DNA of 64,000 nt from Bradyrhizobium sp. MOS003 (GTDB taxonomy: Bacteria > Pseudomonadota > Alphaproteobacteria > Rhizobiales > Xanthobacteraceae). Each line of letters begins with the position of its first letter. The first letter of the stretch is position 1. Of the stretch, positions 20,816 through 29,483 are shown one piece after another. Position numbers and translations under genes: made by a program. The stretch spans positions 62,001 through 126,000 of the forward strand of contig NZ_PYFW01000001.1 in the NCBI RefSeq assembly GCF_003020125.1, given 5' to 3'. The notes under the pieces were generated by a model, which was given only the letters and a program-made list of their open reading frames with translations, had not been told where the DNA came from and did no database searches.

Positions 20816-21070
20816 AACTTGAGACACTCGCGCTTTTACTCCCGCGTGCTATATATCCTTGGAATGTTTCCAGATCCGACCAGCCTCGCCCCCGTCAAGC
20901 GCATCGTCATCGACGATCGCTCGCGGCTGCCCGGCCGGTTCTTCGGACGCTTCGCGACCTCGGCAACGTCAGAGCTTAGCCGCGCAGCCTAAAAGCTGCG
21001 CTGACGATTTGTTGCCCGCGCGCCGCGCGCGCCTATCCGCTGACCCAACATTCTTTCGGAGCTCAAGCTC
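20816..21070 (+). other. leuC leader region
   Basis: The 255 bp between the family-B repeat and leuC hold no convincing gene. A 42-codon frame from ATG 20864 exists but lacks a ribosome binding site or leucine-codon runs, so it does not look like an attenuator peptide. The region contains the inverted repeat TGGAA-TGT-TTCCA and a short hairpin near 20990-21010. Confidence 0.5.
20858..20874. promoter_or_regulatory. Weak ICE-like palindrome upstream of leuC
   Basis: CTTGGAATGTTTCCAGA has the GAA-N3-TTC core and a perfect TGGAA-N3-TTCCA palindrome, but only 10 of 14 positions match the Irr ICE consensus as I remember it. LeuC carries a [4Fe-4S] cluster, so iron control would make sense. Chance occurrence is quite possible. 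Confidence 0.25.
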
Positions 21071-22477
21071 ATGTCCAAGCCCACCACCCTGTACGACAAG
21101 ATCTGGAACGACCATCTGGTGCACGAGGCCGAGGATGGCACCTGCCTGCTCTATATCGACCGCCATCTGGTGCACGAGGTGACCTCGCCGCAGGCGTTCG
21201 AAGGCCTGCGCGCCACGGGGCGCAAGGTCCACGCGCCCGAGAAGACGCTCGCCGTCGTCGATCACAACGTGCCGACCACCGATCGCACCAAGCCGAATCC
21301 CGATCCTGAAAGCATCGAGCAGATCAAGGCGCTGGCCGAGAACGCCAAGGAATTCGGCATCGAATATTACAACGAGTTCGACAAGCGCCAGGGCGTCGTC
21401 CACGTCATCGGCCCCGAGCAGGGCTTCACGCTGCCCGGCACCACCATCGTCTGCGGTGACAGTCACACCTCGACGCATGGTGCGTTCGGCGCGCTCGCTC
21501 ACGGCATCGGCACCTCCGAGGTCGAGCATGTGCTGGCGACGCAGACGCTGATCCAGAAGAAGGCCAAGAACATGCGCGTCACCGTCGACGGCAAATTGCC
21601 GGACGGCGTGACGGGCAAGGACATCATCCTCGCCATCATCGGCGAGATCGGCACCGCAGGCGGTACCGGCTACGTGCTGGAATATGGCGGCGACGCGATC
21701 CAGGCGCTGTCGATGGAAGGCCGCATGACGGTCTGCAACATGTCGATCGAAGGCGGCGCGCGCGCCGGCCTGGTCGCGCCCGACCAGAAGGCGTTCGACT
21801 TCCTGCGTGGCCGCCCCAAGGCACCAAAGGGCGCGGACTGGGATGCGGCGATGCGCTACTGGGAAAAGCTGCGCTCCGACGAGGGCGCGCATTTCGATCA
21901 CGAACTGCGCCTCGACGCGGCCAAGCTGCCGCCGATCGTGACTTGGGGCACTTCGCCTGAGGACGTGATCTCGGTGACGGGCTTCGTTCCGGACCCCGAC
22001 AAGATCGCGGACGAAGCCAAGCGCCTCTCCAAGCATCGCGCGCTGAAGTACATGGGCCTGACGGCGGGAACCAAAATCACCGACATCAAGGTCGATCGCA
22101 TCTTCATCGGCTCCTGCACCAACGGCCGCATCGAGGATCTGCGCGCCGCCGCCAAGATCGCGGAAGGCAAGCAAGTCTCGGCCAACGTCAACGCCATGGT
22201 CGTGCCTGGCTCCGGCCTCGTGAAGGAGCAGGCCGAGGCCGAAGGTCTGGACAAGATCTTCCTCAAGGCCGGCTTCGAATGGCGCGAGCCGGGCTGCTCG
22301 ATGTGCCTTGCGATGAACCCGGACAAGCTGGCTCCGGAAGAACGTTGCGCCTCGACCTCGAACCGCAACTTCGAGGGACGCCAGGGCTTCAAGGGCCGCA
22401 CCCATCTGGTGTCGCCGGCGATGGCGGCAGCGGCGGCGATCGCGGGTCACTTCGTCGACGTCAGGGACTGGCGCTAG
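21071..22477 (+). CDS. leuC: 3-isopropylmalate dehydratase large subunit
   Basis: A 468-residue aconitase-superfamily enzyme. With LeuD it isomerises 2- to 3-isopropylmalate in leucine synthesis. The [4Fe-4S] ligands are Cys349 ([12 protein letters not shown]), Cys409 and Cys412 ([12 protein letters not shown]). [27 protein letters not shown] is the conserved active-site region. Length is complete. Its partner leuD lies 2.6 kb downstream rather than adjacent, and leuB is at 35.6 kb, so the leucine genes are scattered. Confidence 0.98.
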   Translation: MSKPTTLYDKIWNDHLVHEAEDGTCLLYIDRHLVHEVTSPQAFEGLRATGRKVHAPEKTLAVVDHNVPTTDRTKPNPDPESIEQIKALAENAKEFGIEYYNEFDKRQGVVHVIGPEQGFTLPGTTIVCGDSHTSTHGAFGALAHGIGTSEVEHVLATQTLIQKKAKNMRVTVDGKLPDGVTGKDIILAIIGEIGTAGGTGYVLEYGGDAIQALSMEGRMTVCNMSIEGGARAGLVAPDQKAFDFLRGRPKAPKGADWDAAMRYWEKLRSDEGAHFDHELRLDAAKLPPIVTWGTSPEDVISVTGFVPDPDKIADEAKRLSKHRALKYMGLTAGTKITDIKVDRIFIGSCTNGRIEDLRAAAKIAEGKQVSANVNAMVVPGSGLVKEQAEAEGLDKIFLKAGFEWREPGCSMCLAMNPDKLAPEERCASTSNRNFEGRQGFKGRTHLVSPAMAAAAAIAGHFVDVRDWR

Positions 22478-22572
22478 GCCACTCCTTGCAATTGTAGCGA
22501 TCGCGGCAAACCGCCGTTACACGATCGCCTGACACTCTCGTCCTCGCGAGGTTTTCGCGAGGACGCGCGCCA

Positions 22573-22782
22573 ATGGCCAACAAGCCTGAATATGTCGACC
22601 TGATCGGCGAAGCCACGCGGCAGCACCGCCGGCGCGCGCCACGATTGCGCATCATTGCCAAGCCGGAGGTCGAGGAGACCTCGAAGCTCAGCCACTGGCC
22701 GCCCGCGATGTTCAAGCAGTGGAAGATCGAGAATTTGATGCCGTGGAAAGCTTCGTCATGGAAGCTGAAGGATTGGCTTTAG
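22573..22782 (+). CDS. Small basic hypothetical protein
   Basis: A 69-residue basic, Trp/Lys-rich protein (KQWKIENLMPWKASSWKLKDWL at the C-terminus, split by lysines and tryptophans). The start is ATG 22573 with GAGGA about 9 nt upstream. There is no recognisable domain. It lies 95 bp after leuC and ends just before a hairpin terminator, which suggests it is transcribed. Codon use is not distinctive over so short a length, so it may not be a real gene. Confidence 0.4.
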   Translation: MANKPEYVDLIGEATRQHRRRAPRLRIIAKPEVEETSKLSHWPPAMFKQWKIENLMPWKASSWKLKDWL

Positions 22783-22795
22783 CCGCCAGGCAAAC

Positions 22796-22823
22796 AAAGG
22801 ACGCCGATGAGGCGCCCTTTTCA
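22796..22823. terminator. Bidirectional hairpin terminator
   Basis: AAAGGACGCC-GATGA-GGCGCCCTTTT forms a GC stem (one A-C mismatch) flanked by A and T runs. It can end transcription from leuC/the small gene on the plus strand and from the Gly/His-rich gene on the minus strand. Confidence 0.6.
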
Positions 22824-22835
22824 CGTCGATCTTGC

Positions 22836-23399
22836 TTACCAATAGCGATACGGATGGTGCCAACGATGCCAGCGGCAGATGCGGCGCGGGCCGTAATAGG
22901 TCCAGATGACCCGGCAGCGGCGCGGATGATGGTAAGCGGGATAATAGCCGCCGACATAATAGCGCCGGTGGAAGTGGCGGTGGCCGTAATGATGAGGCCG
23001 GTAGATCCCGTAGCGATGGAATCCGCCGTAACGGTGAACGCCACCATAGCGGTGAAGCCCGCCATAGCGATAGCCGCCGCCGTGGAAGGCCGGCGCGGCG
23101 CGGAAGCCGCCGATATGGCCGCCGTGAAATCCACCGCCGCGAAAACCGCCGACATGTCCTCCGCCGCCGCGGAACCCTCCGCCACCGTGAAAATGCCCGC
23201 CGCCATGTCCACCGCCACCGTGGCGAACCTGCGTGACGAGGTCGTCGGTCGCCGCCTTCGTCGCAGGTGACGTCGCCGGATTGATCAACGTCAGCGCTTC
23301 AGCACGGCGCGCGGTTCCGGCCGACAGCATCAACGTCGCGGCCGCCGCAATCCCGAGCAGACGCATCGGCCCTATCCTGAAACCCAAACTCGTCAGCAT
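22836..23399 (-). CDS. Secreted Gly/His/Tyr/Arg-rich protein
   Basis: A 187-residue exported protein. The signal peptide covers residues 1-35 (RLLGIAAAATLMLSAG), cleaving near AEA. A Gly-His-Phe-rich block (about 58-105, GGGHGGGHFHGGGG repeats) is followed by tandem YRYGG/HRYGG units and a Tyr/Arg/Trp-rich tail with two Cys. Such low-complexity secreted proteins are frequent in Bradyrhizobium, but their function is unknown; the His content would allow metal binding. GGGAG lies 6 nt before ATG 23399. The plus-strand frame opposite it is a shadow. Confidence 0.75.
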   Translation of the reverse strand: MLTSLGFRIGPMRLLGIAAAATLMLSAGTARRAEALTLINPATSPATKAATDDLVTQVRHGGGGHGGGHFHGGGGFRGGGGHVGGFRGGGFHGGHIGGFRAAPAFHGGGYRYGGLHRYGGVHRYGGFHRYGIYRPHHYGHRHFHRRYYVGGYYPAYHHPRRCRVIWTYYGPRRICRWHRWHHPYRYW

Positions 23400-23576
23400 G
23401 GAATTCTCCCTGAATCTGAACAGTGGAATTGCGATGCTCGTTCCCGGCCCGCATCATCCCTGTTCATTGCAGTCGCGCCCGGGATTAAATTGCAGACAGC
23501 GATGTGAATGCGCCATGAATGAACAAGGCCGGCAATTGCGATGCGACGCGGTGCCGCGACGAAGGAGTTTTGAAAG

Positions 23577-23876
23577 ATGACCGTCTACGCAATCGCGCAA
23601 CTGAAGATGACGGACCGCGCGGCCTATGACCGCTATCAGGCGCGCTTCTTCGACGTGTTCAGGAAGTATGACGGCCGGCTGCTCGCCGCCGATGAACGCC
23701 CGCGCGTGCTCGAAGGGGCCTGGCCGCACGACAAGCTGGTGATGATGTCGTTTCCGGACGAGGCCGCTTTCCTCGCCTTCTCGACATCACCCGACTACGA
23801 GGAGATCTCGCGCGACCGCAAGGCCGGCGCGCAGGCGACCGTGCTGCTGGTCAGGGGATTTACGCCCTCCGGCTAG
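23577..23876 (+). CDS. DUF1330 family protein
   Basis: A 99-residue cytoplasmic protein of the DUF1330 family, a dimeric alpha-beta ferredoxin-like (antibiotic monooxygenase-like) fold of unknown role. Family features are TVYAIAQLKMTDRAAYDRY, GGRLLA-like DGRLLAADE and the LVMMSFPDEAAFLAFSTSPDY segment. AAGGAG precedes ATG 23577 by 9 nt. It is convergent with the short secreted protein gene at 23882. Confidence 0.88.
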   Translation: MTVYAIAQLKMTDRAAYDRYQARFFDVFRKYDGRLLAADERPRVLEGAWPHDKLVMMSFPDEAAFLAFSTSPDYEEISRDRKAGAQATVLLVRGFTPSG

Positions 23877-23881
23877 CGTCA

Positions 23882-24136
23882 TCAGAACGGCCCAAAGCCG
23901 AACACGAACGGTGCGGGCACGCGGTAAGGATAGGGACGGTAGTGGACCGGCCGCGCGTAATAGCGCGGATCACGGCGCGCGGCAGGCCGTACGAGATAGG
24001 TCCGCGCGGGCCGTCGCACATCGAAAATTGCGATCCCCGCCGAGGCCTCCGGAACCGTCACCACTGGTGCCGCGGACGCGCGAGGCAGACTGACGGCAAG
24101 CGCGACGGCAACGGCCAATGCAAACCATCTCGCCAT
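23882..24136 (-). CDS. Small secreted Arg/Tyr/Pro-rich protein
   Basis: An 84-residue exported protein: signal peptide MARWFALAVAVALAVSLPRA, cleavage near ASA, then a mature part rich in Arg, Tyr and Pro ending PAPFVFGFGPF. The start is ATG 24136, because AAGGAGG lies 4 nt upstream; the open frame extends further back without a signal peptide. No domain is recognised. It belongs to a run of three small secreted proteins (22.8-24.5 kb). Confidence 0.7.
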   Translation of the reverse strand: MARWFALAVAVALAVSLPRASAAPVVTVPEASAGIAIFDVRRPARTYLVRPAARRDPRYYARPVHYRPYPYRVPAPFVFGFGPF

Positions 24137-24183
24137 GACGCCTCCTTGAGGCTCCTGTGCTGCGCGCCGGCGTCCTATCAACG

Positions 24184-24507
24184 CTAACCGGGGCGCCAAA
24201 AGCAGCTCACGCGCGGCACGATCACCGTGCCGCTCGGCCGAAATTCCTGGACATAGGTCGCGTTGCATTCGCGGACGGCATTGGGGCCGGGATTGTAGCG
24301 CGGATAGACGCCGTCAGGGCTGTAATAGGGCGTCACACGCAAGCGCGGCGGGGGCCGCTTGCGCGGCCGTGCATCAGGCGGGACCGCCTGGGCGAGACGG
24401 AACTCAGGGCCCGCCGCCGTCTGGGCCTCGGCGCTACCCCAAAATTGCGAAAACAACCCCATGCACAGTAGCGTCAGCGCTGTTTTTGCTCGCATTTTCT
24501 TGCCCAC
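24184..24507 (-). CDS. Small secreted hypothetical protein
   Basis: A 107-residue exported protein. The signal peptide is TALTLLCMGLFSQFWGSAEA, followed by a basic Pro-rich stretch (DARPRKRPPPRLRV) and a C-terminal segment with two Cys (RECNATYVQEF, RVSCFWRPG). The pattern resembles other Bradyrhizobium hypothetical exported proteins. The start is GTG 24507 (GAGGG 6 nt upstream) or ATG 24495. It is divergent from the zincin gene. Confidence 0.65.
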   Translation of the reverse strand: MGKKMRAKTALTLLCMGLFSQFWGSAEAQTAAGPEFRLAQAVPPDARPRKRPPPRLRVTPYYSPDGVYPRYNPGPNAVRECNATYVQEFRPSGTVIVPRVSCFWRPG

Positions 24508-24616
24508 CCGAAACCCTCAATCGAGGCCCACGCTCCCCGTTTTGGCGGCGCCCGTCAACCTCGACGCGCTTATAAAGCGGGATGCATCAGCGGGAAACCC
24601 GCGCTAAGAGAGCCCC

Positions 24617-25015
24617 ATGTGGACGGAATTGAAAGCGCCCTCGCTGGCCGAGATGGAAGCGACGGCGCATGAGATCTTCGAGCGCCTGCCGGCGGAGTTT
24701 CGCGGGCTGTGCGAGGGCGTGATCCTTCGCGTCGAGGACTTCCCGACCGAGGAGGTCCTGGACGAGATGGAATGCGAGAGCGAGTTCGACCTGCTCGGCC
24801 TGTTCCAGGGCGTCGGCCTGCCGCAGCAGAGCCTTGGCGACGTGGCGCGGCTGCCCAACATGGTCTGGCTCTACCGCCGGCCGATCCTGGATTACTGGGC
24901 CGAGCACGACGAGAGCCTCGGCCATATCGTCCGCCACGTCCTGATCCACGAGATCGGCCACCATTTCGGGCTGTCGGACGACGATATGGAAGCGATCGAG
25001 GCTCAAGCAGACTAG
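24617..25015 (+). CDS. Zincin-like metallopeptidase family protein
   Basis: A 132-residue soluble protein of the small zincin-like metallopeptidase (DUF1025-type) family. The metal site is HEIGHHFGLSDDD near the C-terminus: HExxH with a third ligand in the HxxGxxD form. The N-terminal half (AHEIFERLPAEFRGLCEGV) matches the family. Proteolytic activity and substrate are unproven for this group. It is preceded by divergent small secreted protein genes and followed by leuD on the same strand. Confidence 0.88.
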   Translation: MWTELKAPSLAEMEATAHEIFERLPAEFRGLCEGVILRVEDFPTEEVLDEMECESEFDLLGLFQGVGLPQQSLGDVARLPNMVWLYRRPILDYWAEHDESLGHIVRHVLIHEIGHHFGLSDDDMEAIEAQAD

Positions 25016-25095
25016 ATCTGCCGAATTCGGCCTAGGATTCCCGCCTCGATCGCGATAAATACCGGTTCCCTGAACCACCCCCGGAAAGCCCAACC

Positions 25096-25701
25096 ATGGA
25101 CAAGTTCACCACGCTGGAAGGCGTCGCGGCGCCGCTGAAGATCATCAATGTCGACACCGACATGATCATTCCGAAGCAGTACCTCAAGACCATCAAGCGG
25201 ACCGGCCTTGGCAAGGGGCTCTTCTCCGAGCAGCGCTACAAGGACGACGGCAGCGAGAACCCGGATTTCGTGCTGAACCAGCCCGCCTATCGCAATTCGA
25301 AGGTGCTGGTGGCCGGCGACAATTTCGGCTGCGGCTCGAGCCGCGAGCACGCGCCCTGGGCGCTGCTCGACTTCGGCATCCGCTGCGTGATCTCGACCTC
25401 GTTCGGCGACATCTTCTACAACAACTGTTTCAAGAACGGCATTCTGCCGATCCGCGTTTCGCAGGAAGACCTCGACAAGCTGTTCGACGACGCCGAGCGC
25501 GGCGCCAATGCGACGCTGACGATCGACCTGCCGAACCAGGAGATCCGCGGCCCCGACGGCGGCAAGGTGAAGTTCGAGATCGATCCGTTCCGCAAGCACT
25601 GCCTGATCAACGGCCTCGACGACATCGGTCTCACCATGGAGAAGAAGTCCTCGATCGACACCTATGAGGACAAGCTCAAGCGCGAACGCGCCTGGGCCTG
25701 A
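25096..25701 (+). CDS. leuD: 3-isopropylmalate dehydratase small subunit
   Basis: A 201-residue LeuD, the swivel-domain subunit of isopropylmalate isomerase. Motifs: [40 protein letters not shown] and [16 protein letters not shown]. It pairs with LeuC at 21.1 kb. The two are not adjacent; small secreted proteins, DUF1330 and a zincin separate them. A strong terminator follows at 25719-25752, so it may be a monocistronic unit or end a short one with the zincin gene. Confidence 0.98.
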   Translation: MDKFTTLEGVAAPLKIINVDTDMIIPKQYLKTIKRTGLGKGLFSEQRYKDDGSENPDFVLNQPAYRNSKVLVAGDNFGCGSSREHAPWALLDFGIRCVISTSFGDIFYNNCFKNGILPIRVSQEDLDKLFDDAERGANATLTIDLPNQEIRGPDGGKVKFEIDPFRKHCLINGLDDIGLTMEKKSSIDTYEDKLKRERAWA

Positions 25702-25718
25702 GTTCGCGTCGTCATTCG

Positions 25719-25752
25719 AGCCCCGGTGCTGTCGCGCCGGGGCTTTTTCTTT
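25719..25752 (+). terminator. Rho-independent terminator after leuD
   Basis: AGCCCCGG-TGCTGTCGCG-CCGGGGCT followed by a T-rich stretch (TTTTTCTTT). It lies 18 bp past the leuD stop. Confidence 0.85.
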
Positions 25753-25777
25753 GCCTTAAATATTATAGCTTCTGCAC

Positions 25778-26563
25778 ATGCTGCCCGACATCGTCACCTT
25801 CTGGCACGGCTCAATGGATGCGCTGCGCCAGACCTGTCTGCGCTCGCAGCTGGCGGCCGGCCACAAGGTTACGGTCTACAGCTTCGACACCATTCCCGGC
25901 CTGCCCGCCGGCGTCGCCAATGCGGATGCCGAAGCGATCCTGCCGCACGCGTTCTCTGAGCGCTTGCGGCCGCCGCAACCGGATGGAAGCTGGCGCGACT
26001 GGACCACGCTGCAGTTCAGCGATTTCTTCCGCATGAAGCTGATGGCGAAAGGCCTCGGCCTCTGGCTCGACGCCGACGTGCTGCTGCTCAAACCCGTCGA
26101 GATCGATCCGGCAAAGCCCTATTTCGCGTGGGAGCGGCCGCGCCAGCTCGGCAATTCCGTGATCTACCTGCCGCCCGGGCACGGCATCGTTGCAGCCTTC
26201 GAGGAACTGATGGAGCAGGAGGAGCTGACGCCGAACTGGCTGTCGGTCCGCCATCGCATCACCTTCATGATGCGGCGCCTGCGCGGCGGCTCGAGCCGTC
26301 TTGCGGATATCCGCGTCGCGATCTTCGGGCCCGCGGCCCTCACCGCGCTCGCGCGCCGAACCGGCGAACTCGCCTGCGCGCTGCCGAAGCAATCGTTCTA
26401 CGCCGTGCATGCCGAGCCAAAACTGTTCTTCGATCCCTCGAGCTATCTCGGCCTCGTCACCAACCCGGAGATCATCGGCCTGCACATCTCGCCGAAGGGC
26501 CGCGGCGGCGAAAAGCCGATTCCGGGCAGCCTGTATGCCTGGGCGGCGGAGCGGTTCGTGTAA
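25778..26563 (+). CDS. Glycosyltransferase (GT32/capsular-polysaccharide type)
   Basis: A 261-residue putative glycosyltransferase. The stretch SDFFRMKLMAKGLGLWLDADVLLLKP contains the D-x-D motif (Asp98, Asp100) that binds metal and nucleotide sugar in GT32-like and capsular polysaccharide transferases, with the typical preceding FxRxxLL-type helix. HISPKGRGG is near the C-terminus. No membrane segment. The acceptor is unknown; surface polysaccharide modification is the usual role. It stands alone between the leuD terminator and a family-A repeat. Confidence 0.75.
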   Translation: MLPDIVTFWHGSMDALRQTCLRSQLAAGHKVTVYSFDTIPGLPAGVANADAEAILPHAFSERLRPPQPDGSWRDWTTLQFSDFFRMKLMAKGLGLWLDADVLLLKPVEIDPAKPYFAWERPRQLGNSVIYLPPGHGIVAAFEELMEQEELTPNWLSVRHRITFMMRRLRGGSSRLADIRVAIFGPAALTALARRTGELACALPKQSFYAVHAEPKLFFDPSSYLGLVTNPEIIGLHISPKGRGGEKPIPGSLYAWAAERFV

Positions 26564-26570
26564 CTCTCCG

Positions 26571-26694
26571 TTCTTGTCCCGGACGCGGTGCGGCATGCAA
26601 TGCCGCTCCGCAGAGCCGGGACCCAGCAAGTGGCGAGATGGGCCCCGGCTCAGCGGCGCACCACTGCGTGCTGCGCCGCGTCCGGGGCGAGAGC
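26571..26694. repeat. Two-hairpin palindromic repeat, family A copy 3
   Basis: It begins TTCTTGTCCCGGACGCGG and ends CCGCGTCCGGGGCGAGAGC, with inner CAGAGCCGGGACCCAGC and GGGCCCCGGCTCAG forming the two hairpins. Orientation is the same as copy 2. It lies between two tandem genes. Confidence 0.8.
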
Positions 26695-26792
26695 AATTTC
26701 CTCGCGCTCTTCTCAATTTGATCCAGCGCAACGCGCCTCCTGCAACATTGTGCGTAATTCGCTCCAATTCCGCTGTCCGAAGGGAGCTTTCC

Positions 26793-27212
26793 ATGAGCAC
26801 CGCAAGCAGGCCTTATCCCATCGTCCAGGACCTCATCGACTCCTTTGCGAGCTGGCTGAAGCATCGCCGCGAGCTGAACGAGATCAGGCAGCTCGATCGC
26901 GCCGATTTCGACCGGATCGCGAGCGACCTGCGAATCGCGCCTGACGATCTGGAGGAGCTGGTCCGTCACGGCAAGCATTCCGCCGACGAGTTGCCGATGA
27001 TGCTGCAGCAGCTCGGCATCAGTGCCGAAGGCCTCGGCCGCGCACAGCCGCTGCTGCTCCGCGACATGGAGCGGGTTTGTTCGCTTTGCGCCCACAAGGC
27101 ACAATGCGACCGCGATCTCGCCGACGGCACCGCCGCGGAGAACTATCACGGCTATTGCGGCAACGCGTCGACGCTGGAGTCGCTCGATCGTGCCGACGTC
27201 GCGCCGCGCTGA
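26793..27212 (+). CDS. DUF6455-like Cys-containing protein
   Basis: A 139-residue soluble protein. The N-terminal part is helical (SFASWLKHRRELNEIRQLDRADFDRIASDLRI, resembling DUF1127-type motifs). The C-terminus carries four Cys in CSLCAHKAQC and GYCGN, the pattern I associate with DUF6455. The Cys arrangement could bind a metal or cluster; this is not shown. AGGGAG lies 6 nt before ATG 26793. Function unknown. Confidence 0.75.
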   Translation: MSTASRPYPIVQDLIDSFASWLKHRRELNEIRQLDRADFDRIASDLRIAPDDLEELVRHGKHSADELPMMLQQLGISAEGLGRAQPLLLRDMERVCSLCAHKAQCDRDLADGTAAENYHGYCGNASTLESLDRADVAPR

Positions 27213-27291
27213 GCGGCGCGGGAGATCCCCGGCCAGCCGCGTGCTTCTCCATTTGCGCAGCGGAGAATGCTCGACGCGGCCGCTGACCTGA

Positions 27292-28968
27292 TCAGGCCCG
27301 ACCCGCCATCGCCGCGGCTTCCGCCGCGGCGCGCTGCATACTGGTCGACATCTCGTTCGTCACCGTGCTCTGCTCCTCGATCGCCGCGGCGGTCGACGTC
27401 ACGTATTCGCTGACATTGTTGATCGCCTGCTTGATCGAGCTGAGCGCGCCGACGACGTCGCCCGAGATCTGGTTGAGGCTCCCGATCTCCTGACCGATCT
27501 TGTCGGTCGCCTGCTTGGCCTGGTTGGCGAGGCCCTTCACCTCGGAAGCGACGACAGCGAAGCCGCGGCCGGCCTCACCGGCGCGGGCGGATTCGATCGT
27601 CGCGTTGAGCGCGAGCAGATTGATCTGTCCGGTGATGTTGCTGATCATCTCGACGATGCCGCTCATCGCCTGCGCGGCGTCGGTGAGACGCTGGGCCTGC
27701 GCGTCGGCAGAGGAGACCTGCTCCACGGCGCCTGCTGCCGTCTCGCGTGACTTCGTCATGGCCTCGGAGATTTCGCGAACGGAGGCGTTCAGCTCTTCCG
27801 AGCCGGCGGCGACGGATTCCATCATGGAACGGACGCGCTCATTGCCCATGCGAACGAGCACCTGTTGCGTGGTGTCGGTCGCGTATTTCACGACCTTGAA
27901 GGGCTTGCCGTTGAGATCGAGGATCGGATTGTAGGAAGCTTGGATGTAAACCTCCCTGCCGCCCTTGCCGATGCGCTTGTATTCGGCCGCCTGGTATTCA
28001 CCGCGGTTGAGCGCGGCCCAGAACTCGCGATAGGCCGCACCGTCGCGCTCACTGGGCTCGACGAACATGCTGTGGTGCCTGCCCTTGATCTCCGCCAGCG
28101 AATAGCCGAGCGCACCGAGAAAATTGCCATTGGCGGTGATGATCGTGCCGTCCATGTTGAACTCGATCACGGCCTGGGCCTTGTCGATCGCCGCGATCTG
28201 GCCGGCGAGATCTGCATTCTTCAGTTTCTCCGCCGTGACGTCAGTGGCGAACTTGACCACGCCGTACGGCTTGCCGGTCTCGTCGAGCAGCGGATTGTAG
28301 GAGGCAAGAATCCAGACCTCGCGGCCGCCCTTGCCGATGCGCTTGAACTCGCCGGCCTGGTACTCGCCCCGGTCGAGCGCGGCCCAGAAGTCGCGATAGG
28401 CCGTGCCGTTGCGGTCGGCCTCGGCGACGAACAGGCTGTGGTGCTTACCCTCGATTTCCGACAATGAATAGCCGAGCGCGCTGCAGAAATTCTCGTTGGC
28501 GGTGACGATGGTGCCGTCGAGCTTGAACTCGATCACGGCCTGGGCGCGGCTGATGGCGGCAATCTTCGACGCATCCGTCATGCTCCGGATCTTCTTCGCG
28601 GTGATGTCGGTCGCGACCTTGGCGACCATCACCGTCTTACCGTTGCCGTCGAAGACCGGATTGTAGGATGCTTCGATCCAGACTTCACGACCGCCATTCG
28701 CGATCCGTTTGAACTCGCGCGCCTGATACTCGCCACGGTTCAATGCCGCCCAGAACGCCTTGTACTCGGCGCTGTCGCGCTGGTCGGCCGGCACGAACAT
28801 GGAATGGTGCTTGCCCTTGATCTCGTCAAGCCGATAGCCGAGGGCGTCGAGAAAATTCTTGTTGGCTGCGATGATCGTGCCATCCAGATTGAATTCGATC
28901 ATAGCCTGGGATCGGCCGATCGCATCGATCCGCGCTTGTGCATCAACCTGGGACTTGCGACCAAACAT
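27292..28968 (-). CDS. Cytosolic methyl-accepting chemotaxis protein with three PAS domains
   Basis: A 558-residue chemoreceptor without any transmembrane segment. Three PAS domains follow in tandem with a period of 122 residues (about 14-125, 136-247, 258-369). Each contains copies of the units [42 protein letters not shown] and GGREVWI-ASYNP. The signalling domain follows, with the hairpin-tip region [33 protein letters not shown] split over residues 447-478. It should couple to CheW/CheA. The PAS copies suggest redox, oxygen or ligand sensing in the cytoplasm; a heme or FAD cofactor cannot be read from sequence. Confidence 0.93.
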   Translation of the reverse strand: MFGRKSQVDAQARIDAIGRSQAMIEFNLDGTIIAANKNFLDALGYRLDEIKGKHHSMFVPADQRDSAEYKAFWAALNRGEYQAREFKRIANGGREVWIEASYNPVFDGNGKTVMVAKVATDITAKKIRSMTDASKIAAISRAQAVIEFKLDGTIVTANENFCSALGYSLSEIEGKHHSLFVAEADRNGTAYRDFWAALDRGEYQAGEFKRIGKGGREVWILASYNPLLDETGKPYGVVKFATDVTAEKLKNADLAGQIAAIDKAQAVIEFNMDGTIITANGNFLGALGYSLAEIKGRHHSMFVEPSERDGAAYREFWAALNRGEYQAAEYKRIGKGGREVYIQASYNPILDLNGKPFKVVKYATDTTQQVLVRMGNERVRSMMESVAAGSEELNASVREISEAMTKSRETAAGAVEQVSSADAQAQRLTDAAQAMSGIVEMISNITGQINLLALNATIESARAGEAGRGFAVVASEVKGLANQAKQATDKIGQEIGSLNQISGDVVGALSSIKQAINNVSEYVTSTAAAIEEQSTVTNEMSTSMQRAAAEAAAMAGRA

Positions 28969-29483
28969 TTATCTTGCTCCAAAATTGATGTTCAGGCCGC
29001 CGCACAGAGCGAACCGGCCTCTCAGCATTCACTGTCTTCGCGGAGCGCGCGGTCCGAGTTTCGCTCGACGGGCGGTCCGTTTGAACGGAGCAGATATCTG
29101 AATCGAATTATCAGAGTATTTGTCCGATCGCAGACACAATGGCCGCTTTTTGCCAAGGCGATTAACCTGACAGCGACACACGACGACCTCGGCGGCGCCA
29201 TCGGTCCTGAGGTGCGAAGGTGACGCTAAATTCGCTATCGGTATTCGGCAAAACGTCGATCGCGAGCCACCAAATGCGCAGCTCGCATGGCCGCGCATGG
29301 CCGATGCGCGAGCGAAAAGAAATGAATTCGCATAGAAAGTCCCGGCAATTTGTCGCACCGGCAAGCAACTGCCCGCTGTTGCGCGGCATGTGATCAGTCA
29401 CGACCGCCGGCCGTTCCGTGCAATCTCCAATTGGTAGCGCTCGGATTGCGATTCAGTAGTTTTGGCATTTTGAGGGTTCTGAT
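28969..29483. other. Long gap between chemoreceptor and AraC regulator
   Basis: About 515 bp without a convincing gene. It has a lower GC part near 29080-29130 (GAATCGAATTATCAGAGTATTTG), which is probably promoter DNA for one or both divergent neighbours. Open frames here lack ribosome binding sites and recognisable domains. Confidence 0.5.

Noticed and set aside
20810..20992. 60-codon frame before leuC as an attenuator peptide
   Set aside because: Begins in a repeat, lacks a ribosome binding site and has no run of leucine codons.
22719..23270. 183-codon Ala-rich plus-strand frame
   Set aside because: Shadow of the Gly/His-rich secreted protein gene on the minus strand.
29029..29364. 111-codon minus-strand frame in the chemoreceptor/AraC gap
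   Set aside because: No ribosome binding site, domain or signal peptide; lies in probable promoter DNA.
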